Shown piece by piece: positions 24,471 through 36,400 of a stretch of 64,000 nucleotides of DNA (position 1 is the stretch's first letter; the number at the start of each line of letters is the position of its first letter). A program made the position numbers and the translations under genes. Location: the NCBI GenBank assembly GCA_019916065.1, contig CM034240.1, forward strand, positions 45,272,026-45,336,025, given 5' to 3'. The stretch is from Vitellaria paradoxa (lineage: Eukaryota; Streptophyta; Magnoliopsida; Ericales; Sapotaceae). The notes beneath the pieces are model-generated. The model was given only the letters and a program-made list of their open reading frames with translations. It did no database searches and was not told the DNA's origin.

Positions 24471-25874
24471 TACACCTCATTTTATTTTAACATATCTAAT
24501 ATAAATATTTAATTTGAAATATAAACAAATAATTTATAACTATTAAATTTTTAACAAATTAATATTTGTAAAAAAATTATTAAATTTAAGTACCATATAT
24601 AAATTTGTAAAGTAATAATAAAAATAAACAAAAATTAGTTAATGATTTTATGAAAACAAAGTTTGTTATTTTTTATTAAAAAAAAAAACCAATACTAGTA
24701 AGGATAATATGTTAGTGGCACCTATCAAATTATTCAATTTACAATTTTTATTTATTCTTATTAACTTTGAAACAATGTTTAAAGTCAAATTATTTTTAAA
24801 TTTGCAATGTAATGAATACAACACCATATTCAAATAAAAAATGTTTATTATATTTAAAGTATGTAAATTTAATAAGAATAATATATACTGATAATTAAAC
24901 ATAAGTTAAAAAATTTTCTAGGTGCAATCTGTAATTAAATGTACTAATGTTAAGTTATAATATTTAGAATTTACATACCTTTGAGAAAGTTCTGTGAAGT
25001 TGTTATTTTTGATTAAAAATTAGAATTTTTTCTTAATCTTAATCTTTCTATCTTAAAAATAAGAAAAAAATAATGGGGACTTGTTCAAATTAAATCCTTT
25101 ATAACGAAATAGTTTAATAAAAGAAAAGGGGTAGATGTAGTTAAACTACATATTTACGATTCAAAAGCAAAAATGTAAATTACCTACTAAAAAATAGTAT
25201 GTTTTGAAAATAACAAAATTTTTAATTACCCAAACCTTAGTGTTATCATTTATTTAAATTCTGATGTTAAATTAGGAGACTAAAAATAAACTTAGAAAAA
25301 ATAAAAAAAAAATATTTTAAAACATTGAATAACTAAATTGAAATCTTATGCAAGAGTAATTTAAAAAAAAAAAAGAAAAAAAAAAAGAAAGGCTGGCAAA
25401 GTTGAACAGAATCATGCAACTTTGATAATGAAAAATTTTCAATCAATTATTGTTACGTGGGAAGATGGAATATCTATTATGAGAGATCAATGGTTTTCAA
25501 ATAAGAAGTTTGAGAGTTTTAGGATATAAAGGAATTTATTTTAAAAAGAGGATGGCATTATACTCTAAAAAGAGTTTTTATACTTTCATATTTTTAGAGA
25601 GATAGTGTATTAGAGTATTAGATATATATATATATATGTATCATATTAAATATATAAATAAAATAAAGTCTGCAATACGTAAGACTTAAATAATTTAAGT
25701 TATGGTTATAATATGTGATACTTAATTATAATTATATTTAAAAATTATATATATATGTACATTAATTTTAAACATAATTATCTTAATTTAAAATTATATA
25801 ATCTAAAAGGAATTAGTATTGTACATAATTTTTAATAACTTGAAATTTTTTTCTCTTAATTAAATTTGCTTAAG

Positions 25875-28800
25875 TGTGATGGTGATATTTATTATAGTAA
25901 AAATCTAGAAAATTGAGAATTTGAAAATTTTTAGAATGATAAAATTAGTTGAAAATATTTTTGAATTTAATTTCACCCTATGTGGAAGTTTTATGTAGAA
26001 TTTCTAAACTTTTATTCAAACAATTCCTAGCCCAATTACCTATTTGGTTCAACCCAAGCCCATTAACCCATAGGTCAACCATTTCTTGGACTCACCTCAA
26101 TTCACTTCAACTCACTTTATCACTCACTGAGTTGACTCATGAATAGTAGCTCTAAATTATTTCCCGGCAACTTCATTTTTCATCTTCCATACATCTCTCA
26201 CAATCTCTCAAATTAGGTGACTAATTAGTCAAAAAGAAGATCCTACATTGATAACTTTAAAGCAACTCTTTTCAAATTATTTAGCAAGCATGATTTAAAG
26301 GCTTAAAGTAATTTTTTAAATAATTTGTTTAATTACACAAAAAGTTAGCATGATTCCCGGATCATGCCACCTATCTCCATCCATCTTCCAATACCTTTCT
26401 TAAATTATATGGTTAGATAATCAAAAAGTAAACATGATTCTTAGATCATGCTACCTATTGTATATGCTAGCATGATCTTACCTTAGTTGTTTTGAAGCAT
26501 GTGAAGTGGAAGTTATTTTCTCAATCGATAACTTTCTCTACACTCCCATGATTCCTATAAATTGTGTGCCTTCAAAGAGAAAAAAATAAGAGAAAAAATA
26601 TATATATATTTTTATCAAGTGTGGTTGGACATTTGGTGTTGTTTGGAGGAAGAAGAAAGGCTTGGAATTTTTCAATTGGGTGGTGTTTAAAGCTCAACTC
26701 ATTTTTCTTTCTCAGGCTTGGTTACCAATATCTTCATTGAGGTAGGACGATGAACCTCCTAAAATATATTTGATGCATTTGCTGGGTTTGAAGTATGAAA
26801 TTTGATTGTGATAAAAATATATACCCGTATATTGGGGGTAGGGAAGCTGAAATTTTAACTGATGTAACTCAGTATGCTGACAACTCTCTATTTATAACTT
26901 CTAATGTGCTCCTAACCCCTAAAACGGTGGAATTAGGATTCGGCTAAAACATAAAAGTTGCAGCCCTTTTAGTTTTCTTTCTAACCCAAAAAGAATTGCA
27001 TCAATCCGATTTGTGAGTCAAAAGTTATGCCCAAAATACTGAGCACGTGTAAAACTGTATTTTCTAAACAGACTGAATTCAAGGCTGTTTTTGTACCTTT
27101 AGACCTTAGAATTTTAAAAAGTGTAAAACATAAAAGTTGTAGGTCTTGGAGTCTAGTTTCTACAGATATAAAGTTTATAGATATTGGAGTTCTGCTCTAT
27201 TTTATATGAATTTTCTTTCGAGCTGCTATTTCTGCTTAGCTTTAATTGATGCTTGTTTGGATTTCTTTAGAATATTATGTTTAAAGATTTATTTAAATTT
27301 CCAATTACCTTCTGATAGTTCTTGTCATGTTAATAATTTTTATTGATATGAAATTATTTTAAACTGGATATTATGTATTATTTGACACTCTAATATTGAT
27401 GATAATTGACTTAGATAATCAGTTTCATCATGGATAGTTGGATGACTTATTCAAACTAAAATGCTAAGTATTTGATAAAATGCCCAAAAGAAACAATGGA
27501 CTTGTTCTTTTCTCATTTGATCTTTCTTAAATGAATTTGATTTATTTTTAGGCATTGTTTTGTTAATCTAGCAAGTTATATAACTATATTTTTATGATTA
27601 AGTGAATTTAATGAAACTTATTTAATACCTCCCTAAACATTGGAATAATTTTATGGACATTTGTGGATATATTGAAGCCGAAAACCTACGATAAGGGTTT
27701 GGTTATGAAGAAGATGATGATTGAAAAATTTATTCAAATTATTTTGAAAAAAAAAATAAAACTTATAAATTTTTCTAAAATTAAATATAAGTTCAAAGAA
27801 CTATTTATTATCTCTATATTCCATAAAATAATAAAATAAAAGGTAAAAGAGGCAAAAATCGAGATTTGTAGTCAATGAGGTTCGAACTTGCAACTTTAAA
27901 TCGCAGTTAGAGTCGCCCACCCACTAAGCTACCAACCTCGGCCTAATTAATATACCATTAAAAATAATTTTATTCTTATCAAAGGTGGTACGGTAAACTT
28001 GTCAAAACAATTAACTAAAATACTAATTCTTATTCTAATTTTTTTTTTTACTTACTACTTGTTAATTTACATGTAGTACCTACCTTTGTGATAATGATAT
28101 TGGTGACTATGTTAAATCTTTGATTTATTGAGAATTATTATTAAATTATGGATTTAGATAAAGTGCTTAAAAAAATATACTGCATGTGACTGAATAATCC
28201 CACTTTTGATTCATCACCCGGGAACATTGCTGGTTATTATTAAAAATGTCTGATTTCCATACAAGGTACCCTTGGAATGTAAAAGAGTAAGAAGAAATTA
28301 AGGCACTCGGTGCTAAAGTTATTTTTGGCAATGGGGTGATGGGTGGGTAGAAATGGTCTTTTAGATAGAGATGGGAACATATGCATTTCATTTGGGAGAT
28401 ACTCCCTTCTGACCTGGCCAGTCAGGTAGCCGGTCACGACGGCTAGGTTTTTGGTAGGTGACACCGTCGGTATGCATTGGATGCTAAGTCCGTAAAGTCA
28501 CTGGTTCCCAAGGCTGGGGGTAGAGAAGGAAATGAGTATGATTATCTTAAGAGGATTTAGATTAAACTCCCCTACAAAATTTTACTGTGATTAGCAACCT
28601 CTCTTGTTTATGCACGAATGATGTGTTGAAATTATTTAATTAAATTTAATTTCTTTTGATGAATATTTTAAAATATATATATATATATATATATATGAAA
28701 CTTGTATTGCTACGGGGTTTGATCCCGATACCTTGAAGATCTAAATCTGAGATTCCTACCATTGCGACGCAGACTTCATTGTGGTACACACATCAATATT

Positions 28801-29531
28801 TAACTATTTTTACATGTAAGTAAATAGTAGTTACGGTGACGGTTTCATCAAACCGTTGTAAGTATAATTTACATTATTCAGTTGAGATCTATTGAATTAA
28901 TTGTTGCATAAGCAGTATGCCACCTAAACACATTCACTGTAGTGGGTCACTTAATACAGTGTAGTATTACAACCACTGCATATAGGCACCTAGGAGATTT
29001 GATTACTGGGTTTTAGTAGCTCACCCCTTGTGGGAATATTTTTTTCAGGATATTAACAACAGGGATACAGAAGATGAGCTGGAAAGAGATTAATTTCTCT
29101 TAAATATTCCATCAGAAGAATTATCTATTTTTTTCTTCTTTTCTGCGCAGAGCTGGAGGACTTTATTTTTTTATCTGTAACAATTGTTGGATGATTGTAA
29201 TGATTAAAGCTTAGACCTAATTTGCTTTTAATTGGTATGTAATGTTAATTGCGTGGTTGGGACACTTAGATGGTTTTGTAATATTTTTCTCTATCTTTAT
29301 TTTTTGCCTTGTAGTTGAAATCTCATCAAATGATTCAGTCTAATAACTTATAAATATTGTTGGATAAACAATGGATTTTGAATATCTTAAAATTTTCTTG
29401 CGGGTCAACCCCAGTTTGGAGGAAAAATTCTGGAGTGTGACAGAGTATTATTATCATCTTATTTTTATACCCAACAAATAAATCCCAAGTCACCCTCGGG
29501 CATTCGGGTTATGAAAATCCGGGGCGTGACA
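25875..29531 (+). mobile_element. LTR-like sequence, probably a second solo LTR or LTR remnant
   Basis: Ends GGGGCGTGACA at 29531. A start resembling the other LTR (TGTGATGG...ATATTTATT) is at 25875. Shared landmarks with the 56.4-58.6 kb LTR include a CATTGAGGTAGGACGATGAACC block (26738) against CTTGAGGTAAGAGGCGAAACC, and AGTAGCTCACCCCTTGTG (29016) against AGTGCTCATCTCCTTACA. No matching target duplication was found at the proposed borders (TTAAG against ATTTG), so the left border is tentative. It contains a tRNA-like segment (27880-27945, minus strand) that may be a SINE head, and an AT microsatellite (28672-28696). No protein frame. Confidence 0.5.
27880..27948 (-). mobile_element. tRNA-like segment, possible SINE head
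   Basis: The minus strand reads GGTTGGTAGCTTAGTGGGTG, an A-box-like motif, followed about 45 nt later by AGTTCGAACCTC, a B-box. No cloverleaf with a proper acceptor stem was worked out, and no poly-A tail or target duplication was found. A degenerate SINE or tRNA pseudogene is likeliest. Confidence 0.4.
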
Positions 29532-29695
29532 ATTTGGAAAAAAACGAAACCAGGGTGGATTAACCCTTTGCTTATTTATATACGCTTCTTAACCGCAGTT
29601 CCTTCGCCACTCTCTCATTCCCTATCGCTCAGGGGTTTTCCACTGCTCTGTCTTTGATATTCGCTGCTATGTGCTCACTCATTTCTCTTATTTTA
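29532..29695 (+). repeat. Truncated copy of the NRAMP promoter and 5' leader
   Basis: This stretch is near-identical to about 32974-33135, including the TATA-like box, the CTTCTTAACCGCAG segment and the TTTTCCACTGCTCTGTCTTT segment. Similarity starts exactly where the LTR-like sequence ends (29531) and stops after about 160 bp; no exon follows. It is a duplicated promoter fragment, not a gene. Confidence 0.85.
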
Positions 29696-30745
29696 CACGA
29701 ATATAAACATAACACATCAATACAAATTGTCACTCTTTTATTTTGCGATGATTCTAAATTTATTATGGTATATCATATAAAAGTATTGAAATTTATATTA
29801 AAACATACATAAGTTAACAAAATTATGTTTTAAAAATACTTAGTTAATAAACAACACCAAACCCTTTACTTTCAAATTCATAAATGCTAACATAATTCAA
29901 ATTCTAATGCTACAATAAAACTATTTCGTATCACCAAAATCTGCTTCCTTTTTGAAGTTTTCATGACTAAAATTTTCATTTAGCTAATGTTTGGTTTGTT
30001 AAAAATTAAAAAATAATATAAAAATGATACGTGATAAAATTTAATCGAAGAAAATTAATTTTTAAATTTTTTAAAATTCTAAAACCCTCTTAAAAGAAGT
30101 ACAAGGGCGAAAATCATTTTTAAGTATTTTTTATGTTTAATTTTATTTTAACGGTTCTCAAGACCTGATTTTCAAAATTGATCGGGCAACAGAACCACGA
30201 CACACAAATATGAGAGGAGGGAGAGGGGGGATAGAGAGAAAATAAAGCGTGGGTGTTTAGTTTATTAAAATTAATCAATATTTATTAATTTTTACTCACT
30301 TTTTGTATTTTTTTCAATTAAATTTCATCATATATCACTGTTACATCAAATTTTTGTAGTTTTATTATACTTTTTTTGCCAACCAAACACCTTGTTAGTG
30401 AAATTATGGCCCATTTGGATGTTTAACTGTTGATATTTTTTAATAATTAAATATTAGTAGGTGAAATTTTTGGTATATTTGATAAAATAAATAAAAATTT
30501 TAGTAATTATTGTATGTTTGATAAAAATTTTGATAAATTTTGAACTATATTAAAGTGAAATGATCTTTATATCACCCACAATCTCAGCAAAAATTAATGT
30601 ATTAATAACTTGTTATGCAGGATTATTGATAATTTTTAATATTTTATTAAACACTTTAAACTACCAAGGTTATTATTATTATTATTATTATTATTTATCT
30701 CCTCCCAACGAGCCTATGAATGGACGCACGTAGAGAGAGCGGTAG

Positions 30746-31478
30746 GGTTGGTTTGGCATCAAAATAAAATTTCAAAAATCACAATAAATATCTAACAACC
30801 TCTATATTTTAAAATTTTCCACCATTGATAATTTCAAAAAATTTTAATATTTTGCTAAAAAAATAAAAAATTTGGAAGTAGGTTAACTGAATATGTAATT
30901 TTTTTTTTTACAATTATATTGTTCGTGTTGAAAGTTTTCAAACGAGTACCACTATTATTATTTTTTGTGAATTTCTTTGCATCCGTGGGAACGGATTTGA
31001 AAAACTGTTTCCACGGTTTGCTACTTTTCAAAAAAAAAAAAAAAAAATGGCGCCAAAATTAATCTCAAATCACATTTTATCTTGTTTTTTTTTTTTTTTC
31101 TCCAAACGAAGCCACCGACTAAAACGTGATTTTTATACCTACTCATTAAGATCCCGTTTGGCATAAGAAAAAACAAGATAAATTGAGATAAAATATAGTT
31201 TGTGGTTGATTTTGGCGCCACTTTTTTTTCTGAAAATTCGCAAATCGTTCCCACGGATTCAAAAAAATTCACAAAAAATAGCGACAATGGTACTCGTTTG
31301 AAAACTCTCGACACGAATAATATGATTTTATAAAAAATTTATACATTCGGATAACCTACTTCCAGATTTTTTATTTTTTTAGCGAAATATTGAAATTTTT
31401 TGAAATTAGTGATGGTGGGAAAATTAAGATAAAAGAGTTGTTAGAGATTTTCAGTGTTTTTTTATGCCAAACGCAGCC
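30746..31478. mobile_element. Inverted pair of Harbinger-like MITEs
   Basis: The right copy, 31150-31478, starts GATCCCGTTTGGCATAAG, ends GCCAAACGCAGCC and is flanked by TAA. The left copy, about 30746-31112, is its inverted relative; both share the segment TGGTACTCGTTTGAAA and a GTTCCCACGGATT block. They belong to the same family as 7144-7505 and lie 1.9 kb upstream of the NRAMP start codon. Internal frames are chance. Confidence 0.75.
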
Positions 31479-32352
31479 TAAATGTGCAATAACGACGCAT
31501 GTGATGCAATTCTCAAAAATAGGGGAAAAAAATTTATGAGAGCAACTTTCTGTTTTTAACTGAATTTGTTTTATGGAAAATACACCAAAATATACCCCAA
31601 CAATGGTTTTGATGATTTTTTGGGCCAACTCATTAAATGTGCAATAATGGTTAGTGGGTAATAAATAACAATGGCACCTGTGTTGTCATAATTCTAAGAA
31701 AGTAATATGATTAAGACCATAACATTTTATTTTTATTTTTAAATTTACACCTCACTACTTTAAGTTGAAAAAAATACTATTATATGATCGATTTATTATA
31801 TTTCTAAATTAAAATAAACCAAAATTAAATTAATTCAGTTACATATCACGATCAATTCAATTTTGAATACTTTTTAAATTTGATAAAATTCGACTTCTCC
31901 CTATTAAGCTTTTTGATTTTTTTTTTAAAATGATCAAAATTACTTTCTTATATTTTAAGTTTATTTTAAATTATGAAAAAAATAAAAAATTAACAAAAAA
32001 TTAAAAAGATAATTATTAAAAAATAATGTTTTTATCTCTCAAATACCAAAAAAATGGCAAAAATTATTTGTTTATAAATATTTAAATAAATGAATTAGAT
32101 GTTTTATTATATTTAAATAAATAAAATTGACTTTGAATAGAACTCTGTAATCATATTTGATTACAAAAGTTTATTTATAAACATTTTAAAATATTAATAT
32201 TTATTTAAATATTAGCCTGCCTAGCAAAACAAACCTAAATTTTAGACTTAAAAAAAGGCATAAAAAAAAATTAAATCTTAGGCTTCAAAAAGAGCATGAT
32301 AAAAAAAAGAAAAAAAAATCTATATCTAAGAAGAGACCGCAACAAAAAAGTT

Positions 32353-32673
32353 TAGGACGCATTTGGTTTGTTTTTCTATTTTTTATTTTTTGTTTTTGTT
32401 TTTAATTTTCTGTTTTAAGCGTATTTGTTATTTTGTCCTTTTAAAAATAAGGAGAACAGTTACAACGTATTTGGTTACTTGTATTTTTAAAATTTGTTTT
32501 AGAAAACAAAAACTGAGTTTACACATAAAATAAAAAATGACAAAAATTCATTTTGAGCATTTTTAACTTATAACAAAGAAAATCTCAAAATAAGGAAAAT
32601 AAAACATTTTTTATTTCCTTGTTTTGAATAGAAAATAGAAAATAAAAAATAGACAATTAGACCAAATGTCACC
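32353..32673. mobile_element. Tourist-like MITE, GGTGGCATTTGGT family
   Basis: Ends GGACGCATTTGGTTTG and, inverted, GGTGACATTTGGTC; TTA flanks both sides. Relatives: about 9120-9400 (diverged), 50953-51280, 61032-61356 and 63026-63305. All are AT-rich and non-coding and share an internal block like AAACAAAAACTGAGTTTACA. This copy ends about 750 bp before the NRAMP start codon. Confidence 0.7.
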
Positions 32674-33017
32674 TTATATTTTTTAATTTGAAAATAATTA
32701 ACATTTGCCTATTTAGTTTTGTTTTTTTTTTTGAAATGGTTGAAATTATCCTTTTATAATTTAATTTTTCTTAAATTACGAAGAAAAAATATGAAATTAG
32801 TAAAAGATTAAAAAATTAACTACCAAAAAATTAAATTTTTTCACCATCCAAACACACAAAAAAAAAAAAATCAAAAATTAATATTTTTTTATTCCAAAAC
32901 TAAGCCTAAAATTAAACCGACCCCCAAGATAAAATCAACGACAAAATGAACCAAACTAAACCTAACCAAACACGATTTGGAAAAAAGCGAAACCAGAGTG
33001 GATTAACCCTTTGCTTA

Positions 33018-33026
33018 TTTATATAC
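33018..33026 (+). promoter_or_regulatory. Probable TATA box of the NRAMP gene
   Basis: TTTATATAC sits about 400 bp before the start codon, followed by a pyrimidine-rich leader with a GT/AT microsatellite (33238-33330). The same box and flanks recur in the truncated copy at 29575-29583. The call rests on motif and location. Confidence 0.45.
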
Positions 33027-33421
33027 GCTTCTTAACCGCAGTTCCTTCGCCACTCTCCCATTCCCTTTTTTGCTGAGAGGTTTTCCACTGCTCTGTCTTT
33101 CGTATTAACTGCTACGTTCTCGCTCACTTCTCTTTGTTCTCTCATTGATTTGTTCAATTTTTGTTTTTTCTTACCTCTCTCATTGCCTCTGATTTAGCTC
33201 CTTGTTCCCCTGTTTTTCTCCTGTCAAATTTAATTCTGCGTGTTATATACATACATAATATATTTGTGTATATACGTGTGGGTGAGTGTCTGTATGTATT
33301 TGTGTGTGTATATACATATAATTTCTCGTTTTGCTGCTGCTACTGATGTAACTTTCGGGAGGGTCGTTTGACTCGTTCGATTGAATTTTCTCATTTGAAA
33401 CAGAGTGCCCATTAGCCAAAG

Positions 33422-36400
33422 ATGGCGGCTTCGGGATCTGCGCAGCCGCAATTCATTGCCAGCACTGGAAGTCGGACTCTTCCGAATGCGCCTCTGATCG
33501 ACAACGTAGAAGCCGATCAGATTCCTGTACCTGATGTGAGTATCCTTTGTTTTGGGATTGTACGACTATTTTAGTCTTTACACTATCTCTTCTGTTTTTT
33601 GCATGTATCCTTTTGTAAATGACCAAACGTGGGCCTAGCTTTAAATTGGATTTCTGGACTAATTTTTCATTCCAAAATAAATTGAATTGCGTTTCTTTTT
33701 GAATTGATCAAAGTTTGTCTCACAGTGTGGACTCCCATTTCACTAAGGTTGGTGTTCCTTTTTTTTTTTTTTCTTCTGTGGCTCGTGGGAAGTCTTTGAA
33801 TAAAACCCTAAACCTAGTCTTCGAGAGAGAAATGGGAATGTAAATATTAAGGCTTACAGCAGTTAGGATTAATGGGTTCATTATGGAAGTTAAGTTAATT
33901 GACTATATGATTTTTTTTTTTTTCATTTGTAATAGTTATAGTGGAGAACAGTATTTGAGGACACTTAGATTCCATCTCAAGCAATTTCAATATATAATTG
34001 GTCCTTCAAGACATCGAGAGACTCAGTGTTGTCCCTCCTTTGGGAATTACTTCTCTTCTGAACTTGCTAGAAGTTAAAGGGTGGTGCAACCGTGCAAGGA
34101 ACTCGTGCCGAGTGAGAGATTATTGGAGTAGTTGCTTTTAGTTATGCCTTAAATCATCTAGATTCCTACGAAATGATTTCAAAGTGGGTTGATATATTCA
34201 GAATATGGATGATTGAACTGAATTGCTTTAGTGATGGCATGTCCTGCCGTAAGATTTGCAGAATGATGCACATATTGGATTAATCGGCTTTTCAAACATT
34301 TTTGTTGGAAAACAAATATTTAATTGTCTCTTCGGGGAGGTAGTCATGAATTGTCAGACATATTTGATTGTGGTTGTTTGCACCACGGAGAAGACAAAAA
34401 AGGTTCTATGACTTTGAAGTCTTTGGGTTTTGTCTTTGGTCTACAAAATGAATTTGATTAATGCTATTGTTATTCTTGATTAATGATTTTGTTTGGGACT
34501 AACTGCTGCATTTTTTAATTTTATTGAAATTGCTCTATTAACAATGGTTTTTAATTTTTAAACATGCAGGAGAGAAGCTGGAGAAACTTGTTCGCATACA
34601 TGGGTCCTGGGTTTCTTGTTTCTATTGCATATATTGATCCTGGAAATTGTAAGCTTACTCTTTGTTGGTTTGTTTTAAAATAATTCTACACTTCTTGACT
34701 GTTATGTCCTCACATCACATAGCTAATTTACAGTTGAAACGGACTTACAGTCAGGAGCACAATACAAATATGGGGTATGTTATCTTTTCACTGTGGATGT
34801 AATTTGAGGTTTAGCACAAAATATGGGGTACAAATATTTTTTTCATTCTACTCATGGACTTTACTCTGTTTTTCAGTTACTTTGGATTATATTAGTGGCT
34901 TCATGTGCTGCTCTTATTATTCAATCTCTTGCAGCAAACCTGGGGGTTGTCACTGGTATGTGATCTCTTCTCTAGCTGATCTGTTATATGTCTACACTGC
35001 ACTCCATTGTTTCCTAATTGCTGCAGCGGATGCCCTCAAATTTTCATTATACATGCTTTAAATTTTAGGGAAGCACTTAGCAGAACATTGTAGAACTGAG
35101 TATCCAAAGGTGCCAAATTTCATCTTATGGGTTCTTGCTGAAATTGCAATAGTTGCATGTGATATTCCTGAAGGTATGGGGATCTTTATGTAATTGGAAT
35201 GCAATATTTGTCAACTCTTTTTTATTCATTGTTGGGAAGCTTGGATAAGGAAAGAAAATCTGGGAAGAAATGAATCTGCAGATTCAAATGATTTTCACTT
35301 CCAACCTTATCATGTTTCTAAGCATGCACAGATTGTCAAACACATTAGGGTGGTGTCTGGCACACCAAAATACACCAAAAAAGTTACAAAAAATTACCAA
35401 CATTTTCCAACATCCTCCAATCAAATTTTGCCCTGCGTCACTTTTACACCACCTAGATCATTTGAATATCCTATGAATCATCTTACATCATCTCTAACTA
35501 TATCAATTGTCTATGTTAGACTTGAGTGTCATGTACATGTCTATTGTAAGGTGCATCTAACTGTCATGTCTACAACACCAGGACACTATTAGATTTCATA
35601 TTATTTTAAATAAGTATTTCTTTACTGTGGGATAAAATGATTTTTGCAATATAAAATAAATCTTATGTATAGATATACAACAATGAACTCAACTGTTTAT
35701 ATATATTTGTTCAAAGCATGTCCAAATAGACATATCAGTTACATAACCCATAGCCTTGTTTAAATGTTGAGTTTCCATCATGAGTACTTAATTTAGCGGA
35801 GTATGTGTGACATAATCAGTGTTAAAATGCTTTGGTAAGATTCTAGTTGATAGTTTATCTATTCTGATTAAGGTAACCATTGGCATCCTCATTAGAAAGC
35901 GGTGGTCCACCCATGGAGAGCTAATACAACATATTTTCTCTTATTGGCATATTAAAACTAAAAATGGGAAACTGGTGCACTTATGAAGATCATAGCATCT
36001 TTCCAGTATAGAACCGTAGAAGTAATGATGCTTGTACTGTAATGTCACCCATGTGTAACTGAAGGAATTATGATCTCCTACTTTTTGTAAATAGCGCAAT
36101 AATACCTCTATGGCATTTCGCTCTCAATTTTTCTCAAACATGCTGTGAGATTAAGACTTGAAGGTAAAAAAAATCGATTCCACTGTGATTTTCATTTCAG
36201 TGTGTGATCACACTATTTTGAAAAAATGGGATGTAAAGCTTGTATATAGGTTCGGTTGACTCAAATAACCTTCTCTGCGTACGATGGGAGTTCTTAAAGC
36301 CTTTCCACTGAGACTGGACCTTTCCTGATTTTGTCAAGTATAAACTATGAATCTTCTTTATCTTAATGTTTCAGGCATTCTATTTGGCTTCAAGTACACC

